Of a stretch of 64,000 bases of DNA, positions 16,801 through 28,806 are shown one piece after another. The position numbers and the translations under genes were made by a program. Under the pieces are notes generated by a model that made no database searches, was not told the origin of the DNA, and worked only from the letters and a program-made list of their open reading frames with translations. Position 1 is the first letter of the stretch. Each line of letters opens with the position of its first letter. This DNA comes from Gadus chalcogrammus (taxonomy: Eukaryota; Chordata; Actinopteri; Gadiformes; Gadidae): contig NC_079412.1 of assembly GCF_026213295.1 (NCBI RefSeq), positions 11,451,398 through 11,515,397 on the forward strand, read 5' to 3'.

Positions 16801-18059
16801 TCGGTCAGACCACTTTAGTTTCTGACCGCCTGGAGGATTGGAATAGATCTGACGGATATGATTGAAACAACATCAAAAAAATTGGGAGCCGCCTAAATGA
16901 TGGACTGTGAGTGAACTGTGATTGAGAAACTTTTGTGAGTGGCTCCTATTCATAACTCCACTGTTTATAGAAAAACACTTCCTTTTTTAAATCCCACATA
17001 GGCAGGAAGTGGCTCTGACTGTTTGGGAATGTATCTAAATGGATCTATCATTGGGAGGACATATTGTGCATCGAAAAGGAAAACGTGACTACCAAAGAAA
17101 AAGCTCTAATGGGACACATCCGTTTTATTCCAAGGAGTTGAGTCTAATGAAAATCTGCCTAGACCACACTTGACCCCACGACCTGTTTAAAATGTTGTGC
17201 ATTGACAAAGCATGGATATCCATTTGGGATATTATATTTATATATATATATATATATATCCCAAAATGTATGGAGCTATTCAGGATATTTAGCTGTGGGA
17301 CCTCACTGATGGTGATGACGTCAGCGATTTTTATTTCACTATGGTTCTTGGAGACCCAGTACAGTAAATTATGAAGCAATGAAGTTTCGACAGTCCTGTG
17401 GTCTTTTTCCCTCCACAACCCTCAGCTGCTACGGGATATCCAATGCCGAGAATTTATTTATGGAGAGAGTAGTGGAGCTCTCAGGAAAAAGCATGAATGA
17501 GTAGACTTCTGCCAGGCAAGCCATAATCTCATGTTTGATTTGCTTAAAAGGTCGGTTAAAATGAAACCTCTAAGTGGTAAATACACTTTGACTCAGCTCA
17601 AGTAGAATGTGACACTGATAATTGCATGGTATTATTGTCAATTATTCACGATGGTTATTATTATTAATTCATGCCATTTGTTTATTGAGCAGCACTTTAC
17701 AGTGTTTGGCTGTGATGGTCAAGCCTGAACCTGAACACATCTTGTTTTTGATTGAATCAATAAGTGAGTGGATCTGTGGCCCGTTTCAAGCAGCCTGTTA
17801 GGAAACTTAAGCCAGAACTCTGACTCAAGCGCCAGCGCTTTCCTTCAATGTCGGGATTTACGATTTCAGAACAGATGATTACAATGTCAAATAACTATTT
17901 CACTCAATCTCTGATTGGTTGAGCCCACGTGGGCTTTTCCTCCACTGTTTAAATAGATGGATGCACACACGTACATGATGTCTGTGTTAAGGAAATATGT
18001 GTTTGCTGTACGGTGTTTGCAGATGCATTGATTTAAATGTACAACTTATTACCGCCGTA
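13889..18059. other. Intergenic DNA, no gene seen
   Basis: A (GTT)n run lies at 14273-14303, imperfect TG repeats at about 15.98-16.05 kb and an AT hairpin at 17222-17272. Positions 14.75-15.70 and 15.90-15.97 kb are repeat-free and dense in TAAT, TTATTGG and CATAATTA-like motifs, which suggests non-coding regulatory sequence. No exon was supported. Confidence 0.4.
17222..17272. repeat. AT-rich hairpin
   Basis: ATTTGGGATAT and ATATCCCAAAAT flank an alternating TA run, so the region can fold back on itself. It is a simple AT microsatellite with symmetric flanks. Confidence 0.6.
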
Positions 18060-18402
18060 TCAGCTGTTCTTTCCCAAATAATTTATCAAGAATTTGTGGC
18101 TAGGTAGATGAGAGAAGCAAAGTGTATGCGCGAGGTGCACAACCAACATTTTGCATGCACCCTTAAAATAGCATCTGAACAACGCGCCACTGCCATTACA
18201 CCAGGTAGTTCCTGGTTTGTGCTGAATTGTTTTCTGAAACTGCAAAATAGCACCAGGGAATGTTTGCGCCAGAACATGCCTAATTTACCGACGCCTGGCG
18301 TGGAGGGAAAAGAATGCTCTGCGCCAGTTGCAAACTAGAAACGATACATGCGTCAGTGTAGAAAGGCAAATGCGCTGGATGCAAGAGATAGGGCCCATTA
18401 AG
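18060..18402. mobile_element. Right end of a Harbinger-like short DNA element
   Basis: The stretch GCGCCAGTTGCAAACTAG followed by AAATGCGCTGGATGCAAGAG and the terminal ATAGGGCCC resembles the right end of PIF/Harbinger-type elements common in fish (from memory). The matching left end was not found, so it is probably truncated. Confidence 0.45.
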
Positions 18403-18485
18403 TTAAAAATCGCTGCATGGCATCAGTTCTCTCGACAAAAAACAGTGCGCTTCCTCACAACTGGCTGTGTGGGCCAAGTTTGGAT

Positions 18486-18547
18486 TTGAAACAAATCAAG
18501 AAATTAGTCCAGAAATTAGTCCACAATTAGTCCAGAAATTAGTCCAC
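18486..18547. repeat. 12-bp tandem repeat
   Basis: About four copies of AGAAATTAGTCC with small variations. Confidence 0.75.
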
Positions 18548-18834
18548 TTCCTGGCTTTACTGCTAAATATTATTGGCCGTAGAAGAAGTACGATTTTGAT
18601 GCCGGAAACTGCTACAGGTAAATGTAGAAACATTATGCAACCGCAGAATTTTTTTTCACTTTCAATCCATTATGGAAAGAAAAGGGGTTCAACAATCCCA
18701 ATGGCGTCCCGTTTTTTAAGATTTGTGAAAAGCCAAGCTCTTCAGCAGCAAAAACCCAATTTGGTGAGATGAATCATATGACTGACCCCCATCAGTGCGG
18801 TCACTCATATGATTGGTTAAAATGTGATGGTTAA

Positions 18835-18924
18835 GATTGCACCTATTAGTGTGCAACTTACGATTGTGCCCATTAGTGTGCAACTTACGATTGCGCCCAT
18901 TAGTGGGCAACTTACGATTGTCTT
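18835..18924. repeat. 27-bp tandem repeat
   Basis: About 3.4 copies of a 27-base unit beginning GATTGYRCCYATTAGTG and ending CAACTTAC. The unit is a multiple of three, so a frame on the minus strand reads a 9-residue repeat. This alone does not make it coding. Confidence 0.8.
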
Positions 18925-19049
18925 ACTAGTGCAGTGAGATATAAATAATAGTAAGAAGTAGAATACATAAAAACACAGTGAGTGCATTCCAAGCTTTGCT
19001 GCTAGGCCCCCAATTAAGCACACCTGATATAATAGGTAAATAACTTAAA

Positions 19050-19420
19050 ATTACTTGTCACTCCATTCGAAGAGCAGGCCAATTTTCCAGGCTTTCATGC
19101 ACAGGTTGTGACTAGTTCTCCACAATAATGTGCTTTCTGGCAGTGCAATGGTAGTGTTCAAAAGCCTTATCAATTAAAACTAGATCTGTCTCAGCCCTTG
19201 AAATTTCTGCAAGAAGATACAGTCTGAACTGTTCAGAACTTGTGGCATTTTCTCCTTCGGGGAAGTTTGGGAGTAATTCAACTCAGCTCTGCACCCTTTT
19301 TCGATGTTCGCGTGGGATGCTGCTCCATCAGGGTTAGACTGGCTCCTTTTGCCTGAGTTAACTGCTACCTCTAGAAACCGAGCTCTACTCAACTTGTGAC
19401 GATAGTTACCCATTTAAAAA
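19050..19420 (-). pseudogene. Degraded coding remnant, fish multicopy family (SAMD3-like naming), part 3
   Basis: The minus strand reads MGNYRHKLSRARFLEVAVNS, GAASHANIEKG and RAELNYSQTSP. After in-frame stops it reads ESLENWPALRME near 19.08 kb. From memory, these strings follow a family of uncharacterised teleost proteins often auto-named SAMD3-like (MGNYRTKLR, AEVNYLPNFP, WPALF). Stops interrupt the frame, so it is a dead copy. Family identity rests on recall only. Confidence 0.4.
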
Positions 19421-19719
19421 AATAAGCTGGTCTGCCAAGCCAACCAACCACAATCACTCCCACGCTGTTTTAGGCAAGGGTGCTTGTGCACTAATGCCTC
19501 TGCAGCTTTTGCCAACTCCTCATCACCGGCATAGGCGTTGATACTGAACTTATTTTTTCACCCCCATTTTTTCTAAATGTCATGTTTCTGTCCATTTGTA
19601 TGTTTTATGGGTGTTTGTATGGTATTATATGCCGTGTTACCTGCCTCCAGTATGTGTTCCACATCATAGGAACATTATGGAACTGGGAAATCATTAGGCC
19701 GTGTGTTCCTAAGTCTGGG

Positions 19720-20102
19720 TAGTGAATTCTGTAGGAGGGGAGTCATTTAGATTGTCTGGTCTTATTATCCTGACCACAGCCTTTGATGGCATCTTTGACA
19801 TCTCTGTCAAGACGTAGAGTAAAATGGCCTTCTAAGTTAAATCTCTCTCGCATAAGTGATATCAATTCCTTTAATGTGGATGGTCTGGTTGGTGGGATGA
19901 CCTTGTGAGGGATGAACATCTAAAAAATAAGAAAATAACATAAAAGTAAAATTAATCTGTAATTCTCAATTACCAAAAGTATTATTTCTGTGCAAAATAC
20001 AGTACCTTTGTTCTTGCTTATGTGAATCTCTTTCTGCGCAAGAGAAATCTTCTTGGTGTCAAAAACAATCTTCCTGAAGTATGGTATGCAGAGAGAGGAC
20101 AT
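19720..20102 (-). pseudogene. Degraded coding remnant, probable PB1-like region, part 2
   Basis: Two exon-like pieces lie here. About 20102-19998 reads SSLCIPYFRKIVFDTKKISL and ends at AAAG/gtactg. About 19920-19745 follows a TTTTTTAG acceptor and reads IPPTRPSTLKELISLMRERF and GHFTLRLDRDVKDA. The two pieces do not join in a common open frame, so the copy is broken. It lies upstream of the 19.05-19.42 kb remnant on the same strand. Confidence 0.35.
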
Positions 20103-20189
20103 GAGTCATTTAAATCCAGGACAGTGTGCACAGAGATGTAACCTGGGCATCATTTATATGCCCTTAAGTGTTCAACATAATCTGACTTC

Positions 20190-20590
20190 TGCTTCATGCA
20201 AATGAAGACAATTTCACTGTTGACCAAAATAATTTTGTCAATCTTACAAAACTGAGGTAGTCCTGCCTCAAAGCCAACTTAAAGATATGACCAAGTGCAG
20301 AAAGCAGTACCATCAATTGTGATATGTTGTGTGCTGTCAACTGTAGGGCTGTCATTCCTTTCGGTAACAAACTGCTTGGCAAATTCGGGTAATTCAGAAA
20401 CAAATACAGGGGAAAAGAGTGACGTGTGTTGATGTAGTTTAAAAAAGAAAACCATCTCAGAGAACTGAGATGGTAGGCCATCATGTACTGATGTCTCCTT
20501 GCAAGTGTCCAAAGGTTTTTTTTTAAAGGAGAGATATTATGACGTTTCACAACAAGTAAACATAGTATTTGAGTTCCAGAAAACATGTTT
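20190..20590 (-). pseudogene. Degraded coding remnant, part 1
   Basis: The minus strand reads CKETSVHDGLPSQFSEMVFF and ELPEFAKQFVTERND. After a stop and a frame change it reads EAGLPQFCKIDKIILVNSEI and DYVEHLRAYK. The LPQF.KI and EHLRAY strings resemble the C-terminal segment of dispersed fish proteins of unknown function (from memory). It is probably the 5' part of the same dead unit. Confidence 0.3.
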
Positions 20591-20739
20591 TTGAAGCTGT
20601 TTGCTGGAAATAGCTTTTAGGAAAAAAAATATTGCCTACCGTTATTCCCCTCCATTTCAGTCCATTCAGAATGCACTGTTTCTGGTGTCTGTAGCTTTAA
20701 TGCAAATGAGCTGCTGCTCAGACTGAACCACAGCATGGA

Positions 20740-21460
20740 AGAGAAGGGATTGTTGCCGTTTGCGGACTCCTCTATATCTATATAATATAATATGATAATA
20801 ATAATATTATGTATGGGTATTTATATAATATTATATCTAATATCACGACCAAAAGCTATGTGCGCCTCGGATGATATTCTGAATCATAAAGACTGCGTCT
20901 GACGTCTCTGGCACTTTCACAACAAGTAAAAACTCATATTGGGGGATATCTCGGCCATGGTTGAGAAGAACTGGGGGAAAGGAACTTTGGCCTTGACTCT
21001 CTGAAGTCCATGAACCGCGACTTGGAGGAGAAAGGGATTGTACTCCGGGAGCTGAGATGCCGAACTGCCGCCAAGCTCCCCGCGCCGGAGCTGCCGGACT
21101 GCCGCCGAAGTTTGAGTAGCTGTCCGGCCGTCGTTGAAGCCGTCCGGCAGCAGCTCCGGCGTAGTACTCCGGGAGCTGAACTGCCGTCAAAGCTTTCCGG
21201 CTGCTCCGGCGGCTGTCCACCGGGAGCTGTAAAGTCAGGCAGGGGTTGCTCGGCGGCAGTCCGGCAGCTCAGCTCCGGGAGTAAAATCCCTTTCTTCTCC
21301 ATGTCTCCTTCTCCGGACTGCCACCGAAACTTCGGCGGCAGTCCGGCAGTTCCGGCGGTGCCGCCGGCAAGGAAAGGGATTGTACTCCCGGAGCTGAGCT
21401 GCCGCCGAGTTCCCCCCGCCGGAGCTGCTCGTCCGCTGGTCCACAAAATCGTAGCTATGC
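20740..21460. repeat. GC-rich array of mirrored modules (foldback element)
   Basis: A module like GGGATTGTACTCCGGGAGCT with GCTGAGNTGCCG occurs forward near 21035-21065, 21172-21190 (partial) and 21375-21410, and reversed near 21262-21292. CGGCAGTCCGGCAG-type strings fill the spaces. TTTCACAACAAGTAAA occurs directly repeated near 20543 and 20918, suggesting two ends or a duplicated insertion. Long open frames here on both strands come from the GC-rich repeat, not from a gene. Confidence 0.7.
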
Positions 21461-21541
21461 TCTGATTGGAGGGGCTTGAGGAAATGGGAGGTAATATTCA
21501 ACTGTGCCCCCATCCTACGACGGAGGGGTCGCCGAAACTGA

Positions 21542-22044
21542 GGCCCCGTTCACACGAAGCCGAAACGGGCGAAACCGTTACGGTTTCGATCTATCCGGTT
21601 TCGGAGTATCTCCGTAAAGACGAAGTCAAGCGAAACCGGGTAGATCTGTAGAAACGCTGTAGTACACATTCCAGGCCCATAAGGGGCGCTGCTTCTGGTA
21701 CAGAAATCCAGAAGAAGTGAAATAAGAAGAAGAGGCGAGCATGCGCATAAAGGCTGCCCTTATGCGCATGCTCGCATGTAATTTCTGAGACTCTGCGGGC
21801 TTAAGAGCCATTGGCTAGGAGGTCGAGGTGTGGGGCGATGACGTCATGGTTTGCGGTTTCAGTCGGTTTCAGGCATACACACGAATCCAAAACGAAACCG
21901 GGTAGATTTGAAACCACCTCCGAGGGTGGTTTCAGAAGTTTGCGGTTTCGGTCAGCGGATTCGCCGGCTTCGTGTGTACGGAAGGCCGAACCGTACAAGA
22001 CCTTTGCGGTTTCGCCATGAAATCGGCTTCGTGTGAACAGGGCC
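21542..22044. mobile_element. Short inverted-repeat DNA element, 503 bp
   Basis: The ends are GGCCCCGTTCACACGAAGCC and its near-perfect inverse GGCTTCGTGTGAACAGGGCC. Both sides are flanked by TGA (21539-21541 and 22045-22047), a possible 3-bp target duplication of PIF/Harbinger type. CGGTTTCG-type strings recur inside, and the centre has a 16-bp perfect hairpin. It has no transposase. Confidence 0.75.
21735..21775. repeat. 16-bp perfect hairpin
   Basis: GCGAGCATGCGCATAA at 21735-21750 pairs with TTATGCGCATGCTCGC at 21760-21775 over a 9-base loop. It sits inside the short DNA element. Confidence 0.9.
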
Positions 22045-22346
22045 TGACTCTCTCGTTTGGTATCTGTAGGCGGGGTACTTTCGGAAATGCATATCTCACT
22101 CAAAAAATCATGTACTGACTTTTTTCAAAGTTTGTATGCGTGTGGGAGCACCAGAGACCTGAAACAGGGCGAAGCAATACATCGCTGCTCCGCGTCGGGT
22201 TCCGGTTCGCCCTGTTGGGGCTTATTTTCCCGATAATGACCGGCATTCTGTACATTATCCCTTACATAACAGCACTCTCTCTCTCTCCCAACAGTCTTGA
22301 CTGCACACTCCCAATTACTTATTGTTTGTGGCGGAGGAGGGGGTAG

Positions 22347-22745
22347 ATATAGCCTGGTCCTACCAGACTCTCATACTTCATTTCATTTGTACAGACAGTC
22401 TGGACCTACTCAATTGACAAACGTTAACTCACTTGGAGGCGGGTGTCTGTTGAAGTTTAAAACAATTGGATCTGCCCTGTGCAACTCTGGATCTGCCATA
22501 ACCGATCGCTAACATTTGGCCGGGAATCACGTTGCGTGCAGGCTGTAAACAAACCAAACACTGTGCGTGAAGATGTCCGTCAACAAGGGCTGACTTTAAC
22601 GTCATTGATCTCAGCCACTCACTCTATTCGCTGATTGGATGCAGAAAATGTAGACGCAGAAAACCCACTAACATACCGCAGACCCAGACCTAGTACTGAA
22701 GGTAATTTAAAATTGAGCGGAAGTACTTAGGCGGGCGGAGCCCGC
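22347..22745. mobile_element. Probable dispersed non-autonomous repeat
   Basis: AGCCTGGTCCTACCAGACTC and later ACAGTCTGGACCTACTCAAT resemble a frequent fish repeat end (from memory). The string GGTAGATATA occurs at both ends (about 22343 and 22749). Termini are not resolved. Confidence 0.35.
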
Positions 22746-23045
22746 TAGGGTAGATATAAAGACCGGACGAGCAACTGACGTCGCTGTGCTGTCCTCCTTT
22801 TTGTTAATTGAAGGAGCATGCAGAGAAAAGCTCTCTCCTGCTTGGCTTTCATTAAAATTAAATACATAAAAATGTCGCAGCCGGTCGAGATGTGTCAGGT
22901 GTGAGCGAGAGACATACAAAGGTACGCTTACCAATTTTGTAAATGCCATATATACAGTACATTCGGATCGCATGATGGGAATAGATCTATTCAATTAGAA
23001 ATCTAATCGGATCAGAAGTGTCCATGTAAACGCGGCTACTGATTC

Positions 23046-23990
23046 ACACATTTATCATTGGACTGGATTATTGTAATTCCTTCTTCTCGGCTCTACCTAA
23101 CTTGACCACGAGAAGTCTACAACTTGTACAGAATACTGCAGCTAGACTACTGACTAGAACGAGGAAATTTGATCATATAACCCCTATTCTCACCTCCCTC
23201 AAATGGCTACCAATAACTGCCAGATCGGATTTTAAGGTGCTAGTGATAACCTATAAAGCCTTGCATGGATTAGCTCCATCCTACCTGAAGGACCTTAATA
23301 TTCCTGATAGTCCTTCTCGGTCCCTCAGGTCTTCAGGAGCTGGCCTTCTTTCACTACCAAAGGTGAAAAAAAAATCCACTGGACAGAGATTGTTCGCCTA
23401 TGCAGCACCCTATCTATGGAATAGTCAGCCACCTGTAATCCGGGAACCTGTCTCTGCAAGCTATTCGAAGCAAAGCTAAAATGGTTTGTTTGGAACATAG
23501 GGATGCCAGAACGATGCCTATTTCGGGAATGATACCGAATGCGTGGATGATTTGTGTCGGTGTCTGTCTGATCATGATACTGTTTCTGTTTCTGATTGTA
23601 TCGATGCGTGTTTGTTCGTGCTTGTCTGTATTGTTACTAAATTAGCAGCTGTCTACATTTCCAGTGTGCACTTTTCCCTTCTAATTCATTAATCTGTCTG
23701 TTCTAGCATGTTGCGGTGAATGCGACTGGATGCCTGGACTCTCCTTATGCTTTACCGGCCAGTACCCCATAACCGATTTAAATGTTGAATTTAATCCTGT
23801 ATGTATGTGTTTATGTCAAATAAGGCACCCATTGCACTCCCGACCTTCCGTGGAAGGAGGGATCCCCCTCTGCGTTCTGTAATTGGACAATTATATTTTC
23901 ACGTTCTGTTTCTGTAACTGCTATTTGTTGATGTGACTTTTCGCTGACATCCTTCGGGTGTTCAAGTTACATTACATGATATGAACCTAA
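23046..23990 (+). mobile_element. L2-type LINE fragment (C-terminal reverse transcriptase and 3' region)
   Basis: The plus strand reads GLDYCNSFFSALPN, then RSLQLVQNTAARLLTRTRKF and HITPILTSLKWLPI, then SRSLRSSGAGLLSLPKVKKK. These are standard L2/CR1-like end strings. The element is 5'-truncated. The non-coding tail continues to about 23.99 kb without clear limits. Confidence 0.8.
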
Positions 23991-24994
23991 CCAATGAAGT
24001 ATCACGTCATTATTACACAGGCGCAATCCATCCTTGAAAGAAATTAGTTTGGGGGTCAGTTCTACTCATATACGAAGAGCTAATCTTTTCTAAATAATCA
24101 ATAACTGGGAAACTAGTTATTGATTAGAGTGCATGAGTGAATTTAAAACTTTTGTGGTGCCTGAACAATATGGTAGCTTTGAGTGCAGCTCTGCAATTGT
24201 ATTGAGTTCAGAACACTGTTGGGGAATACAGTGTGTTCTCAGAGGCTCTGGTGGGCACTAATGGGGGAACAGCGACTAGGAAGAGATATAATATAAAGAC
24301 AAAAGAGGGGTACAGCAAACAGGCAGTGTGCATACTTCCCTTTCTCTTCTCTACGATTCAAATCAACCAATTTAGATTTTTCAGTTAATTATTTAAACAT
24401 TATGTATTTAGGTACGGATTAGGAATGTATGTAGCATTGGTGTAGCAGATTTATTCTATGCAATATAAAACATAGAAATAGGCATCCTTTGAAGCCAATT
24501 TACCTATTTGATGCACTTGATCTGATTGAATTAAAGGTTTCAATCGCTTTTGAAAGCAGTTTTTGTGACTGAGCACAGTCAACCATCACAAACTATTACG
24601 CATCTCTCCATTAGGCTTCTCAAGCCATTCTACGATGACGGGCACCTGTTACTGCATCTAAGCTTACACTCATCAGTAGAGATGACCATGTCAACCCTTG
24701 AAAGGATTCTTACTTAAAAGATTGGTTACTTTTCTGACAAAAAGCACGCACACACAAACACACACATGCACGCACACACACATACACAAACACAGGGTTT
24801 TTCTTCTATTTTTGCAGGACAGAGAAGTCTGCTCACCTCTGGTCGGTCTGATGAATTACTGGTGGGGGTTATGGTGAAAAATATAGGCGGTGTAAGGTGC
24901 GTTGCTTGTGGCAGGGGAGAGGAGTCGAAGGCCAATAGCATGTCTAACCCTCACACACTTAGTGCTGGCCTCTGACTTTCATCACCTCTCCCGG

Positions 24995-24999
<5 letters not shown>
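23991..24999. other. Intergenic DNA, no gene seen
   Basis: The sequence is AT-rich without domains, with a short CA-rich run near 24.75-24.80 kb. Confidence 0.4.
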
Positions 25000-25079
<80 letters not shown>

Positions 25080-25108
25080 TGTGTGTGTTTGTGTGTGTGT
25101 GTGTGTGC
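25000..25108. repeat. (TG)n microsatellite
   Basis: About 110 bases of TG with a few TTTG interruptions. Confidence 0.95.
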
Positions 25109-25197
25109 GCGTAGAACCCACCATCTTTATGTGTGCATACACTCCCTATGCACATGCAAACATGTGTCCATGAACACCGCCGAGTTTGTGCACACAT

Positions 25198-26584
<1,387 letters not shown>

Positions 26585-26755
26585 ACCTGGAGCCCAAGAT
26601 TTCTTCCTTGCTAATTTCAAGGGAGTTTTTTCTTGCCCTTGTGGGGGCTTGGGTAGCTAAGGGGGGTGTCATAAATATTCAGCCTGTTAAGCCCTTTGAG
26701 ACTGTAATGGTGATTAAGGTCTACACAAATAAAATAAAATTGAATTGAATAAGAG
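26585..26755 (+). mobile_element. L2-type LINE 3' end
   Basis: The order of motifs (CCCAAGATTTCTTCC, GGGAGTTTTTTCTTGCCC, CCCTTTGAGACTGTAATGG, ACACAAATAAAATAAAATTG and GAATTGAAT) is the typical 3' end of teleost L2-like LINEs. Confidence 0.75.
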
Positions 26756-26794
26756 CTGTTCCCCCTAATTGCTCACGACTAGCTGGCTGTTGCC

Positions 26795-26930
26795 TTGTAG
26801 CTGACAACAGCGTCGGTGCGTGAATGTGTGTATGAATGGGTAAATGCCAGGCAATAATTGTAAAGCTCTTTGAATAGCCACTGGTTAGAAAAGCGCTTTA
26901 TAAATGCAGTCTATTTATCCATTTACGCAA
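26795..26930 (+). mobile_element. Second L2-type LINE 3' end
   Basis: CAATAATTGTAAAGCTCTTTG and GAAAAGCGCTTTATAAATGC are diagnostic of another common L2-like tail in fish. It lies directly after the previous tail. Confidence 0.7.
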
Positions 26931-27834
26931 TTAAAACGTACAGCTATAAAGGTTACATTTAATGTATGGTGAATCATCTTATTTTTCGAAGGAGGCATGA
27001 TCATTTGTGAACAGTAACTTGTGGTCAAAATCAGTGCACATGGTAGCTCAGATGTTCAGAGCAACAAGTATCGCATGGAAGTTTCGTTAAAAACCAGGAC
27101 GTAAAGTATTGAGTACTTTTTGATAGCACCAGTGAGATGTTAAACACAGTTGCTGTGCGTTTTTAAATGTAATGATTCAGAAGGATTTTTTTCCTGGACT
27201 CAAGAGTATGATATATCGCTTCTAATGCATTTCATCATCTCTCAATGCACTGTATTAAGCTAGGCAGACTCATTGTTGGCTTCTGCGTACTGCGATTCCT
27301 GCTCTCCCTCCACTTTCCCTGTCTTACCTCTCCATCTCCTCATCCTTCTCACTCTGACCACCACCACAACCATCATGGGTGCTGAAGGCTGCCGTTTCAG
27401 TCAGTGTGATACATTTGTAAGCGTCTGCCTGAAGGCCCTGTCTTTTTTTGGTCCGCAATTTCTCAGCCCCTCCCTTGCGTTTTCGTCTTCTGCATTTTGT
27501 GACTCCTTTTTCTTAGTAGAAACGCTGTTTAATGGAGAACCCGGTCACAAAGGGGGAGGGGTTTCAAGATATTATTTATTATTAGTTATATAGTTATTGC
27601 GCCAGACCAGTGTCAATGTTTCATAGTGATTCCGGGGCCCATCTCGGCCACATTAGATGATTCTTTAAACAGTGCACAACAGTCAACCTATATGAAGAGG
27701 GAGAGGGCAGCTGCCGGTTTAATCTTTTTATACATTTTGAGTTGTATCATTCTATCCGTGGGCAGGATACCAAGTTTCAAAGGAACGTTCGGCTGATTTG
27801 TTTGAAGAAAACAGGGTACACACAGAGAAATAAC
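26931..27834. other. Intergenic DNA, no gene seen
   Basis: No domain-bearing frame or clear repeat is visible. The open frame near 27.3-27.6 kb is low-complexity Ser/Leu/Thr and has no support. Confidence 0.35.
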
Positions 27835-28042
27835 GGTGCCAACAGGAACCGAAAACGGTTCTTCAGAGTGAGGCCATAGAAACCATTTCTTGTTCCACAA
27901 AGAACCTTTCAGACCATTTAATTAAATTATTCCTTAAAGAACCGTCAAAGGTGCCTGGAAGAACCATTAAAAAATGGTTATTTGAGGCACCATTTCTGGT
28001 TCTTTGGTTCTCTAAAGAATCGTTTTCCAAAAGGTTCAGAAC
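27835..28042. mobile_element. Possible foldback element built on GGTTCTTT-like strings
   Basis: GAACCGAAAACGGTTC is palindromic. AAAGAACC and GGTTCTTT strings recur in both orientations over about 200 bases, as in GAACC-rich MITEs of fish. Ends are not defined. Confidence 0.35.
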
Positions 28043-28670
28043 AGCCTTGCCAGAATATCCAAAATATGGACAGTACTCAGGTTATTGTTGTATATTTATG
28101 TACTCTTTCTTAGTTATTGCTGTCTGTGCATGTAAACATGTGACATAATATGCTTGACATTTACAAAATCTGGGCACAAATGTTAACAGGAGTGATACTA
28201 CAGAACATTTTCTCTTTCCATGCTTGGTGGGAAAAACTCATGATCTCAAGTACAAATCATGGCCATGTCAATCTCACTGTGATAAGGGGTCCACCCCAGA
28301 ACAAGCCCTTTCATCTCTATGTCAGGGAGCGGTGACTCAAAGCTCAGGGACTAGAACTTCACTGTCTGAAGTGTCCGGGGTCATCACTGCCCCCTCCCAC
28401 CCTCCCATCTGTGTCTGGGGAAAAATATGAAATTATGACCCATTTGCCAAAGCGAATCAGGAGTTCTCTTGCACTGTCTGCAGAGGAGGATCAATCAAGT
28501 CTGCTACAAATGTTTTGAGGGATGCTTGGAGACACGATGGACAGATTAAGTGAGCACGGCGGAGGTGCAATGGGGAGATGTCAAGGAGTCCGTCTTCATC
28601 AAGTATGTGCAGCACATCATATCCCAGATAGTCCACATATGACCTGCGGATGACGACCTGAGAGTGTAGC

Positions 28671-28806
28671 GTTGCATTCTATTCATTACCTCTGTCAAGC
28701 ATCGGCCCAAAAGTGGACTTTAATTAAATGTTGCCTCCTGAGACCATAATGTTGCATTTGATTCATAACGTCTGACAAGCATTGGCCCATAGGCAGATTT
28801 AAATGA
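28671..28806 (+). repeat. Diverged direct duplication, unit about 60 bp
   Basis: GTTGCATTCTATTCATTACC at 28671 and GTTGCATTTGATTCATAACG at 28751 begin two copies. Both go on through TCTGNCAAGCATYGGCCCA to TTTAANTNAA. Spacing is 80 bases. Confidence 0.75.

Noticed and set aside
20843..21513. Open frames of 90-170 residues on both strands
   Set aside because: The region is GC-rich and made of mirrored repeats. The peptides are repeat translations without a domain.
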